Assembly (NCBI RefSeq): GCF_026210795.1
Contig: NC_089442.1
Location: 744,001-808,000, forward strand
Reading direction: 5' to 3'
From: Rhizophagus irregularis
Taxonomy: Eukaryota > Glomeromycota > Glomeromycetes > Glomerales > Glomeraceae
Length of the DNA: 64,000 bases
Positions 45,890-57,029 of the stretch are shown in pieces (within the stretch, counting starts at the first letter, position 1; every line of letters begins with the position of its first letter). The notes below the pieces were generated by a model, which had not been told where the DNA came from, did not search any database, and worked only from the letters and a program-made list of their open reading frames with translations. The translations under genes were made by a program, and so were the position numbers.

Positions 45890-46170
45890 AGTTTCTTAAT
45901 CATACAATATTCGGAGAATGTTGATTTTAATCTTTTTTTAATTTGTCTTTTTTTTAAAACTGAAGTTTTTTTTCAATTTCAGTTTTTTTTAGACAAATTT
46001 TTTTTTTTAATATTTTTTTTTTTTTTGACTTTTAACTTTCTTTCCATATAGTAATATTTTTTCCTAGTTGGTTTTTTTTCGTTCTTTCACCTTTTAGGTT
46101 TGGATATCGATACTGTAGTGTTACGGAAAGGACCGATTTTTTTAGGTTTGGATCGGGCAAGTGCTGCAAT
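45890..46170. repeat. Polypyrimidine dispersed repeat
   Basis: T-rich DNA with TTCTTTCACCTTTTAGGTTTGGAT near its end (46084-46107), the same motif as at 8495-8520 and 8950-8975. Confidence 0.5.
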
Positions 46171-46376
46171 GAAATATATTTTATATAATTTTTTTAGTTA
46201 GAATAAATATGATATTTTAAAAATATCCAGCCAAAATTAATAATTCTTTTTATTGTTTATTATTTATTATATTTTATTTTATTTAATATAGTAAAAAAAT
46301 TTTCAAGTAAATACATCGGTATAATTTGATCAGAAAATCATGTGATTTACTGAGTAAAATAAACTTATTCAAAAGA

Positions 46377-46495
46377 CGGGTGTTCACACCCCACTCAGGT
46401 GATCATCAAAGAATATAACCTATGCACTTTTGATGTAAATAATAAGGTTATATTCTTTGATGATTACCTGAGTGGGGTGGGTATTCAAACACGGG
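46377..46495. repeat. Long hairpin (foldback element), about 50-bp arms
   Basis: The left arm contains CCCACTCAGGTGATCATC then AAAGAATATAACCT. The right arm is its reverse complement with one mismatch over 32 bp and looser pairing outside, ending at an ACGGGT pair. The loop is about 15 bp. There is no ORF. It could be a tiny MITE; a transcript through it would fold into a near-perfect duplex. Confidence 0.8.
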
Positions 46496-47036
46496 TTTCG
46501 AAAAAGTAAATTTTCTATGCTGATCATTTAATGTTGGGCAGAATTAAATTAACGAAAAAAAAGTAAAAAAAAAAAAAAAATTTAAATAAATCAAAAAATC
46601 AACTTTGACGCTTTAGATAAACTTGTGGAGCAGACAAAATTTTTTTTTACATAACCTTTAATAAAGTTGCGTGATACATGTACGAACACCCAGTGTAAAT
46701 TAAGAAATTTTCTTTTTAAAATATTCTATGTGATTTGAAAAAGATATTAACTGAATGTGTTTTCACTTTCCATGTCATTTTTTTTTTACTTATTTTCGTA
46801 TCATGTTAGTAAGATTAATTACATTATTTAAAGAAAAATTTTCAATATTTATCAATCTTTTTTTTTTTAAAAAAAAAATCAAATTAATAATTTAGGAAAT
46901 TTAAATAAATTTATTTAATCTATATTAGTAATTTTCTTATAATTGATTACAAACTGGTCAATTTAATAATAATACACTACTATCCATAATTCCAGTGATC
47001 AAATTATAAAACTAACATAATGATAATATTAAAAAA
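46496..47036. other. Ion-channel 3' flank
   Basis: AT-rich with A and T homopolymers. No gene recognised. Confidence 0.45.
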
Positions 47037-50000
47037 TTATTTACCATTCATTTCTTCCAATAATTTCTCTATCTTATTTAATTTTTCTAACTTATCCAAT
47101 TTTTCACAATAAGATTTTTCTAATGTTTCCAACTTATTTAATTTCTCTAATATCTCACAATGAGATTTTTCTAAGATTTCCAACTTATCTGATTTCTCTG
47201 ATTTCTCACAATAAGATTTTTCTAATGTTTCCAATTTTTCCAATTTCTCTAATTTCTCATAATAAGATTTTTCTAATGTTTCCAATTTTTCCAATTTCTC
47301 TAATTTCTCATAATAAAATTTTTCTAATGTTTCCAACTTATCTAATTTCCCTAATTTTTCACAAGATTTTTCTATTGTTTCCAACTTATCTAATTTCTCT
47401 AATTTCTCATGATAAGATGTTTCTAATTTTTCTAATGCTGATAATTTCTCCAATACTATCTTATTGTCAATAGGATTATGTTTAATTTGAAGTTCTTCTA
47501 ATAATTTTTCTTGTACCTTTATGAATTCTTTATTATCCCATTCACCCTCTTCAATCAATCTTTCAATTTCTACTCGAGTCTTATCAGCATCAGCATAATA
47601 ATGTCTTGAAAAATAAATTTGATTAATTAATAAAATCTTGACATTATATTTTTTTTTAAAAAAAAAAGTAAAATTACATACATTACTTCAGGAAACCATG
47701 TTTGCCAACGTCTCTGATGTGGTAATAGGTAAAATAATTCAATCTCAGCCAAAATCTTTAAAAATAAAAATTGAGAAATATTAGTATATTTATAGAAAAT
47801 AGGATGATCAATATTAATATTATTTACTTCTGCCTTCTGTATCAAATATGAGACTCTATTATTATCTTCTTCAATTGCAATATTGAGCAATCCAATTAAC
47901 AAGTTCATAAGATATACAACAATCAAAAGGGAAAATAAAACAATCAATATTGCAACTGATGGATTTTCTGCATATGACCAATTGGATAATGCACTTGAAT
48001 CACCTATTGATAAGAAAAAAGAATTGCTTAAAAATATTAAAAAAATATATACTTATACGTAATTATAAAGATTTAAATATACTGTACCTGCTAAAAATAA
48101 ATATATAGCAAAGAGAGAAGTTTTAATATCTATAAACATGTTCATATTTTTATCAGGTGTTTGAATCATAGTAAATGGATTGGAGTTTATATTTCCATCA
48201 TTATCAATTACTTGACTATAACTAGGAGCTAAATTCCAAGGATTATTTGGATCATTATTATTTGTATATTGTTCAAGTGAAAATTCAGATTTTGGTGATA
48301 ATAAAATATAAAATGCGTGTGCAAAACTTATTATAATAATGAATATGACTATTAAAAAAGAAAATATTTTTTTTCCAACACTAATAATAATTGCAAAATA
48401 TACACCAAAATATTCAAATGCTCTAAAAAATAACAAAAACTTTATATCCAAAAATAAACATGAAAAAGAAAGTAATTGAATTAGATAATTATTGTTCTTA
48501 TTGTTTGTTTGAAGCCAATAAATAGTAGTGTAAATTGAAAGTACATAAGCAATTATATCTGAAATATTAAAATATTATATAATTAATTAATTTCATTTTC
48601 TTTAAAATATTGTAAATATATAAATTAAACATTTATATTTACCAAAAATATTCCAAAAATTATAGAACCACTTAGTAATATTATAAAAACATTGACGAAT
48701 TTCAAAAATCAGATGAATAAATCCAAGTATAATTGAAGCAATAAAAAGTTGATGTCTAACTTCTTCATTGATATATTTCTGAGGAATTGTTGCAGCAGCG
48801 GTAAAGCATCCAAGTAAAGCCATAAATAAAATCCAAATCATTGCATAATAATATTTTCCATAAGCATTCCATTTAAAATTGATTAATGCTTCACCATTCC
48901 ATGTTTTATAGATATTTCTATTTATTGATTTAGTAAATGGACTAGGTTGAGGTCTAATTAACTCTAAGAACCAATTGTAATCTTTTGAATAATTAATAAA
49001 ATTAATATAAGGAATCATAAAAGTAATTGTTGGTGTTGTTGTTATATCTTTTATATATTCTCGAAATTCTTCAACATAATCAACAGCCTGAAAATAAGCA
49101 CCAGAAAATACATCTGGAGTATAAATATCATTAATAAAATTGTATTTTGATAAAATATAACATATAGCCAAATAAAGGGGTAAAGTTGAAAGTATTATTA
49201 AAGCTTGAATAGCATAATATATAATTAACAAAATAAATATCAATAAATTTGTCCTTTTAGCTTTATGATAAAGTTTATAAAGTTTATAATAGTATTTTGT
49301 CCATAAAAGAGATTTCGATAAATTAGCTATTTGAGGAGATTGAAAAAATGAATAAAGGTGTAAATTTTTATTTATATGCTTTTTACTATATAAAGAAGAA
49401 TCTATTATCATATTCGTTTCTGATGAATATTTTAGAATATATTCTGGATAATATTCATCTAGTAATGGCATTACAGAAGTGATAATGCTTAAAAATAACT
49501 TATTGTTCATTGGATCCTCATTAAAATAAGTCATACATTTTTTATAAATATCATCAATTAATTCTAACTTATGTTCTTTAATTGCAAATGTTAATAATTC
49601 AACTCCATATTTCAAAAGGCTTAACTTATTATTTTTTGCATCTGTAACCCATCCACTTAAACTAAAACTATCATAATTTGGTAATGGTAAAGTAGATTTT
49701 GAAAATATTCTTGTGTTATGTTGAAGTATTTCCATATATTTTTTGTTATATTGATTTAATTCCATAAAATAAAAATAGTTTAAAGAAATAGATTTGTTAT
49801 TTTCACTAAAAGTATAAATAAGAATACCAAATGTTGTCAATATAACGATATCATTATTATTAAATAATGAGCTCGCAAATAAATCATAACCATTAGATGA
49901 TTTATAAGGATGATTTTCAATTCTCGTGCTAATTAATTCCCATTCGGTATTAATTTTTTTGAAAACTTCTAGTTTAATTTTAGTATAATTAGAATTTATT

Positions 50001-51374
50001 TCCCATTTAATTAAATTTTCAATTGATTCAGTTAATTTATTTGTCCGATCACTAATTGTTGTGGCTAATGTAGATACAGTATCCATATATGGATTAAATG
50101 AATGAACATTTAAGTGATTGTAAGTTTTCTTGTCATCATCATCGCATTCAATAACTTTAGTTTTTGACATATTTTCATAAAATTTAGATTTCTGAACACG
50201 TTCATTTAGAATTCCATCAGTTTGTTCATCATCTTTACCAAATATTAGATTAAGCCGATTAAACCAATTTTTGTATTTACTATTCCAGCAATATTTTATT
50301 TCTTTATCTGGTGTATAATAGAAAAAAGAAGGTAAAAGAAATAAACCAGTATGATTCATAAAATTATAAAGTTGAATATCTAAATAAAAAAAAATAGTGA
50401 TTTAATATGAGTAATAATTAAAGTATAAATAAAATTTATTAAAAATGGTTACCATCATTTATATCCAAAGAAGCAATAATAATTCCCAATTCGATTGAAT
50501 AAACGATGATTTTATCATTGACTTTTAAAATATTAAACTTTTCATTACTGAATATTCCGATTTTTTTTGTTTCAATCTAAAAAATAAATAATATTTAATA
50601 TACATCAATTGGTTTAAAAATAATTTTATAATATTTATTACCTTATTCTTATCATTACTATTATCAAATATTTTTACACTCTTTTCAGTATTAATATTCC
50701 ATTCATAAATGTAGTCACCTGAATACAGGTAAACTTTATCATAATTTGATATACTAATTAATCCATAACCACTATCATTAGGTATCCTGTAAAATCTCTT
50801 ACATTCCCATTTGTTATTTTTAGTTTGTGTGGAATAAATCCAAATAATTCCAAGACAATATAAAATAAATTCACCTTTCAAATTAAAGGTACAATAAACT
50901 TGATAAACATTTTTATCAAAACTTAATGAAATTTTTTTATCTTCATTATTCATATCGATTATATCGTTTATTTTGCCATCTACAAAAAAAAAATATTAAA
51001 ATAAATATCAATTACCATAAGTTTATAATTACATAATATTACTTACCAGTATTAAAAAGTTTCTTATCATCAGAAACGCATAAACTATAAGCATATTTAT
51101 CAATTTTAACAGTTTGATGAAATTTAAGTTGAACCTTATCTATATCTTCAACATTCCAACCGACAATTGAATAATCTTCATTACTATAAGTAATAAGGTA
51201 TTTTTCATTTGGTGATATTTCTATCTTAGTAATAGGTTTACCATTATGTAGTTCATTATCGAAGGTAAATATTTCATCATCATTTTTATAAACATCATTT
51301 TTATCAACATCGATTTTATCAACATCTATTTTATCAACATCATCGTTAATGTCGATTACTGAAATATCACTCAT
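47037..51374 (-). CDS. TRP-like ion channel, seven exons
   Basis: Exons 51374-51047, 50979-50642, 50576-50453, 50379-48643, 48558-48088, 48003-47682 and 47604-47037 join with GT-AG introns of 65-88 nt into one frame of about 1295 aa. The N-terminal 260 residues look like beta-propeller/WD40-type repeats (KIEISPNEKYLITYS, YEWNIN). A long cytoplasmic region follows, then at least six hydrophobic segments between about residues 640 and 1060. The pore region has the filter-like LFLAGDSSALSNW and a last helix with VYLMNLLIGLLNIAIEE, which fits the ion_trans fold of TRP-related channels. The C-terminus (about 1145-1290) is a heptad-rich coiled coil. It likely acts as a membrane cation channel; the ion and gating signal are unknown. 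The start is the first ATG before the acidic, VDKIDVDK-repeat-bearing N-terminus. Confidence 0.85.
47085..47420 (-). repeat. 57-bp coding tandem repeat (19-residue coiled-coil units)
   Basis: Within the last channel exon a 19-residue unit of the form (S)YYEKLEKLEKLETLEK recurs about five to six times with small changes, one unit shortened. Neighbouring units at 47210-47330 are nearly identical at the DNA level, which suggests recent expansion and probable length variation. The antisense ORF here is an artefact. Confidence 0.8.
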
Positions 51375-52278
51375 TTGGTAATTTCTTATAAATATATAAA
51401 TTTATTGCCAAAGAAATAATTATTTTTTTTTGCCTTTTGCATAAAAAAAAAAAATTTTTTTATTATGAAAAGTTAAATTGAATTTTTTATTTTGAAACAT
51501 ATGCATAAATATGTATGGCTGTACGTAAATTTCAGCCTCTTGCAGAAAAAAAAAAAATTTTTTATTATGTAGAGTTAATTGAGCAATGATCATCTTTCAC
51601 ATAAAAAATTTTACATCGGGAATCAAATTTTATTCTTTTTTCGTACGTGGTTAAACATAAAATATATATATATAAGGAAATCTCAAATGAAAACATATCT
51701 TTAAACTATGTAGTCTTGTATTAAAATACTGAGATCGGCATCATTGAGAAATCCTTATTAGGAAAAATGTGGTTTTTGTTACAAAGATCGTCAGTCACGT
51801 GGCGATAATAGGGAACACACGGATTTCTAATTGTCCAACGTTTTTGTAACTTATATTTAATTAATATATAACTTATTAATTACTGAATTTGATATAAGTT
51901 ACCTATCAACATTCTCATACCTATACTCATATTATAATTAACAGTGTAACATGCTAAAAACTTCAAGAATTCTACTACCCTTTTTAGTGTGGCTTTATGT
52001 ATGTAATGCATACTAACGTTCTAGGAGCTATAAATTTTTCATAAAAATTTTTTTTTTTTACAAAAATCTTAAAAACCTTAGAAATATAAAGTATTCGACA
52101 TTAAACTTACTGATTCAATTTGTGCCGTGAGCAAATTAAATAATATAAAACCAAAATGTGTTCAATGTAATCTGACTTCATTCAATCTATCTAATTTATC
52201 CAACAAGATGTCAAATATCTAATTTATAAACGAACGAACAGTTAACGTTAAGCTTATAAAAATTAAGATGTAAGATTA
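51375..52278. other. Ion-channel upstream region
   Basis: No gene. Two similar segments (about 51430-51475 and 51530-51580) share a TTGCAGAAAAAAAAAAAATT-like core. A TATATATATAAGGAAATC stretch near 51660 could hold promoter elements but is not specific. Confidence 0.4.
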
Positions 52279-52727
52279 TAGTGTATTCGGAAAAAGAAGT
52301 TTTAATTTAAAAAAAATTTTATACAAAAAGTAAAGACTATTTACATATTTGTAAAAATGTAACATTTTTAAAAATTAAGAATTGAGATGACAAAAATTTG
52401 AAAATAACCTGACATGAATTTTAAATTAATTCTTTATTTAATTTTATAAATTTAAGTAGTTTAAAAATAAAAATAAAATAAAAATAGTAAAGAAAAAATA
52501 TTTTTTTATAAATTATCAACATTATTATTTTCTAAAAGAAATACAATTATAAATTTAATTTGTAATTATTTAATTTGTAATTATGTAATATCCGAATATT
52601 TAATCTTACAAATAGAAAAATGTAAAAAAAAATTTCATGATTTACTTTTATTTATTTAATTTTTTTTAAAAAAAGAATAAATTTAAAATTTTGAAAAATT
52701 TTTTTTTTAACGAAATCAATTTATTAC
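52279..52727 (+). repeat. Dispersed repeat, plus copy
   Basis: It matches the reverse complement of 60632-60984 along most of its length, including AATTTAATTTGTAATTATGT, AATATTTAATCTTACAAATA and CATGAATTTTAAATTAATTC. Small indels separate the copies. No ORF and no clear TIR. It may be a non-autonomous element or a solo LTR-like sequence. Confidence 0.75.
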
Positions 52728-53173
52728 TTTATTAGGAAATAAGAAAAATTACAAAAAAAGAAAAGATCTACATTATATAACATTTAGTAAAGAACATATT
52801 GTAGTGTCATAATTTTACCATAATTAAAAGGTAGTAAATAGGTCAGAAAATTAAATAATGATAATATTAAGTACTTACGGCTATGATTTTTGGGACCGCA
52901 CGTCTCAGAAATTTCTATCACACACTACTTCGTTAATTCATTTCTCCGATTCATTGTAGTCCAGAGTGAAGATAAACAGCTCGGAATATTTTTGCTGTGT
53001 ACTCTTGTGCAATGAAATAGATGATCATACGATAGATCTGTGCAACGGCAGAGTTTTTCACATATACCCTCAGTTGGTATTTTTTTCTGCAAATAAAATT
53101 TTTTTACTCTTGTTCCTCACATATGTTAGTTTGCACCAATAAAATTTCACAAAAAATTCTATTTAAGCCAAAA
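52728..53173. other. Upstream flank of the CRN pseudogene
   Basis: No gene. GC content rises toward 53000, possibly the old 5' leader of the CRN gene. Confidence 0.4.
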
Positions 53174-54542
53174 ATGTCTATCACGTTACTCTGTCTCGTC
53201 AAAGGAAACACGAGTGCAAACTATCCCTGTTCATATAGATAGTAGCCAGCTTGTTGGGAACTTCAAAAAAGCTATAAAGGCGAAAAACAAAATGAATTTG
53301 CTGGTGTGGACGCAGGCTATGGAAGATGGAATTTCTGGCGATCACGTCGATCCTTTGAGTAATCTCTCACTCAAGGAGAATGAAGAGCTGTTGGCAATAA
53401 ATGATATTGGTGGACTACTGGTCTGAGAAACCGCCTAAGAAGAATATTCATGTCATAGTCGAACCACCTGTGTCGAGTCGTGATTTACTCGTGAACAGGA
53501 ACTACTTGACGAACTCACCTCGTTGAAGGCATTACTCAACAAGTCTGTCCATGGTATGTATAAGATTTTGTCAAGAAATTTGGGCGAACATTGTTCGCTG
53601 AAATCTCCAAGCTACTGTTCGAAAAAAGATTTTATTGACCCGGTTGTTGTATTACAGCATTCGATGTCGTCGTTAGCCCGAAACGAACGAAGAGCTTCAA
53701 TTGGACCGTAAACATCGATGACGCAACCCTCGAAGGCCTCAAAAGAGTATATTCGTGAAACGGATAAACCACCAGTACTTGAAAATGATGGAGCGGTCCT
53801 AAACTTCATAAGCAATGGGGAGAGATATTCACCTCGGAACGATCAAGACCTCTCCAGCTATTCGTAACAAATAAGAGCTTCAATTTTACTGTACCCATTG
53901 AGACGCCATCAAAACCCTTTTCAGATTGGTCTTTCCCGAAAGTGTGTGAACTCTATGGCATTAGCAATGTCCCGAATCCCGACATTGACGTATTCCCTGT
54001 TTTTACATGTGGTTCTACTGATCTGAATAGCGACAAGTCCAAGACCATGGTTGAACACCTAATGGCGGAAATAAAACTTCGACAAGATGTTACTCCTCTC
54101 AACAAGGAAAACGAGGAAACAAAGTCTATTTTTCTTACTGCTATCTGGCTGCGCTGCTGGAGTCTCGTTCTGCAAAGATAATTTCAAGCTCATACCAGAA
54201 AATCTTATCGAGGGTCGAAATGGGCATAATCGAAGTTACGAAGGAAGATTTTATGAAGGGATTTGCCTAGGCATCCGTGCAGATGTGGTCAACCCTGATT
54301 CGCAAACGCAAAGCTGAAATCGAGGACAAAATGTAGATAGGGTATTTGGGATTGTTACTGATGCGTCCGAATGGTACTTTATGGATCGCTAGACAATGAA
54401 GGGAAGCCATCGTTTAAGTTGTCAGAATCAGTGATCGTCGTATACAAAAGATGAGAATTTACAGGCTAAGGTAGAAAAGGTCCTCGGGCGGTTATTGGAG
54501 GAGGTACAGAAGCTGGTGGAAGCTTTACAAAGTGGAGTATAA
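53174..54542 (+). pseudogene. Crinkler (CRN) family effector-like gene, inactivated
   Basis: The ATG at 53174 begins MSITLLCLVKGNTSAN, the Rhizophagus form of the CRN N-terminal ubiquitin-like/LFLAK-type domain. After a frame change come VHIDSSQLVGNFKKAIK, DHVDPLSNLSLKENEEL and a HVIVEPPV stretch, which closes the CRN header. A 104-nt GT-AG intron (53554-53657) is retained. Further pieces (LQLFVTNKSFNFTV, SDWSFPKVCELYGISNV, and the EVTKEDFMKGF region near 54231) resemble CRN C-terminal domains of the PD-(D/E)XK-like type. The last piece ends LLEEVQKLVEALQSGV and TAA at 54540. At least four frameshifts and a stop disrupt it. GC content and codon use differ from the AT-rich neighbours. Confidence 0.75.
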
Positions 54543-55655
54543 AGGGTAAGGTCAACAAGCGATCTTGCAATAAAATCGAATTAGAATTTAGGGACAGATA
54601 GGACTTAGGATAGAAATATAGAAACTTCGTCATGTATTCCGGGAAAAGTCCCGAATCTTTGTATTTATTTTGCATGTATTAATAAAATTTTTTCTTAGCA
54701 AATTTCGTTGATGAACTGAATCGTAATTTATTTACTACATCAATAAAGAATTCTGCTACATATTGTATCAAGCGTGGGATATAGAGATATGACAAATAAA
54801 AAAAGTGAGTCCCACTTGGATAAAATAAATCGCGCCCTATATAAAAGTTGTAATCGAAAATACAATCTGAACTTGATAAATAAATGCGCAGTAACGTTAG
54901 ACATCAGTATCGCAAGAACAAGTAATTGCATGTAATTTATTCTCGAACTTTCCCGCATATTATGTATAACAAAAAGACCTTGTTGATCTCTGTATATGGG
55001 TAGCATCAAAGTTTTTAAAGTTTTTTTATTATAATTTTAAGTGGATCCGTTGACCAGATTTTTGTAATACGATCAAATTAACGTAATTTCTCTCAAAAAG
55101 CGTATTCCAAAATCGATCCTGCGAATTATATAAAAAGGTGATGCTCCGATTAGTGAATCCTTTTATCTGCCTTGCACAAGAAAAGCAAAAATCGAATGAA
55201 ATTATTCAAACCAATCTAACTTATTATTTGTATCATCGATCTTTACAATCAAACAAACTCATATATTCAGCAAAGAATAGTAAGGTAGGCTCGGTTAGAT
55301 TCTAGGAGAATGATATCACGATGCTAATCGATTTCCCTTCTCTATAGATGTTCAAAAATGAAATGAACATATTATTCTTCTTGATATATCGACTTGTTCT
55401 TCGCCGAGAAAATCTCTGATGACCATCACGTATAGCATCAGTGCATTAAAATTTATATAAAACATCTGAATTCTTAATGTTTGGCGCAGAATCGTACTTG
55501 CGACGAAATATCCAAGCAATATAATGAAGAATTAAGTATAGTGGTAAGTGTGTGAATTGGAAATATTACATTGCTTATATTTAACCCAGTTGCAAACCCC
55601 CGAATTTATGCTATAGGTTTGAAAAATTTCAAGCAAAGTATTCCGAATTGTCAAT
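54543..55655. other. Intergenic DNA
   Basis: It holds an 89-codon minus-strand frame (54740-55009) with hydrophobic stretches but no supporting signal. A TATATAAAAAGG box near 55126-55137 has a short leader and an ATG followed almost at once by a stop, so no gene is called. Confidence 0.35.
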
Positions 55656-55861
55656 TCAATGGCGCCCAAACCCTTTTAATTCCTAAAAAATAGATAGAAG
55701 TGAGTACATTGATTATGCAAAATAAAGCAAAGGTTAACTACCTCAGATAATTCGTTAGGCAATTTATGATCTGATATGGGATTATCTGAACCACAGAGTT
55801 CTTGTGTCTCTTCATTACTGTTCTCGTCCTTATGTACATCAAAAAAGGTTTGCAAAGTCAT
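55656..55861 (-). CDS. Possible two-exon small acidic protein, unknown
   Basis: Exon 1 (55861-55742) encodes MTLQTFFDVHKDENSNEETQ and continues to PNELSE. A GTAGTT donor and a TTTTTTAG acceptor lead to a nine-codon exon 2 ending TGA at 55656. The product would be 48 aa, acidic and soluble. The composition differs from random AT-rich frames. It may instead be the first exon of a gene whose remainder has decayed (the text after the stop, IDNSEYFA, still looks protein-like). Confidence 0.25.
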
Positions 55862-56008
55862 TTGAAAAAAAATTACATTTACACATTAACTAATAATAAT
55901 ATAATTACTTCTCGGTTCCAAGATGACATGGAGGCGCTGGATATACCTGATGAATAAATTCAATGTTCAGGATCGAATCTGTAGGGTAGAAATTTGACAC
56001 TTGTTATA

Positions 56009-56098
56009 ATGGTTATGGCTCAAATAAAAGTCTTGATTTTTCTATTTTCAATCCCTGCGGCTGTACGAGCTGATGATGATGAAAATGAAGATGGTTAA
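56009..56098 (+). CDS. Possible 29-residue secreted peptide or orphan signal-peptide exon
   Basis: The frame MVMAQIKVLIFLFSIPAAV then RADDDENEDG and TAA. The first 20 or so residues form a textbook signal peptide with a cleavage site after VRA, followed by eight acidic residues. It is too short to be sure. It may be the surviving first exon of a larger secreted protein. Confidence 0.3.
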   Translation: MVMAQIKVLIFLFSIPAAVRADDDENEDG

Positions 56099-56309
56099 AA
56101 ATTTGAATATGCAGTTTATAAAAAGAAATGATTTTCGGTAATGATCATAATAGCAGAAAGATCGGATTGGTTCACAAAAAAAAAATTTATTCTAAATTAA
56201 AAATTTATTTATTTTTTTTAACAAATCAACTATTTTTAATTAAAATGTACTACTTCCTTTCCATTATTGTAGTTCGTACTATGATACGCGTTTTTATTTT
56301 TTTTTTATT

Positions 56310-56783
56310 ATTGCCGTTTTCAGAAATGTTGACAATCTGAAATTTTGACCATTTTATACCGAACACACCGAACACACCGTGAACACATACAAAAAATTAT
56401 GCAAACTTGAAGTATTCATGCATAACTTTATATAAAAACTATTTTTGTCATTTTTTAGATATGAATAAAATTGAAAATATGAAAATTTGTACCGAACACA
56501 CACCGAACACAAACGAACACACCGAATACAAACGAACACACCGAACACACTGAACATTTGCAAATACAAGCAAATACAAGTGAATACATATATGTAAACA
56601 ATATAATTTTTATACATTTTTTTATGCACACTACCTAAAAATATATTACTAAAGTTTTAATTTTGTTTTTTTTAAAGGAAAATTTGTTTTTTTTTAATTT
56701 TAATTGCTGTGTTCGGTGGTTCGGTGTGTTCGATTTATAAAAATGATCGACATTCTAATGTCAACATTTCTGAAAACGGCAAT
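56310..56783. mobile_element. MITE with CCGAACACA internal array
   Basis: The 25-bp ends are exact inverted repeats (ATTGCCGTTTTCAGAAATG plus TTGACA). Inside, ACCGAACACA words are repeated at about 56364-56400 and 56488-56555 and complemented at 56708-56730. The 91-codon minus-strand frame over the array is a by-product. The target duplication is unclear because both flanks are T- or A-rich. Confidence 0.8.
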
Positions 56784-57029
56784 AAAATAGACATAATAAT
56801 TCAATACTAATAAAAAACAAAATAATTCATTTTTTTCCTATTTTTTTAAAAAAAATAATGAAATTGTAGCACAACATTTAATTTTTTTTAAAAAAATAAT
56901 ACAGAGAAAAATTATATCATAAACTATAACATAATACACTAAAGAAGAAATAAATTATCTAAGATTAAATAAAAATGTGGCAAAAATAAAATAAAAATTA
57001 TTAACATCGATTAAAATTAAAATTAAATT

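Noticed and set aside
47123-47473. Plus-strand ORF of ISLISHN-type repeats
   Set aside because: Antisense of the coiled-coil repeat in the channel gene.
54740-55009. 89-codon minus-strand ORF with hydrophobic stretches
   Set aside because: No signal, no domain and no splice context; hydrophobic frames are common in AT-rich DNA.
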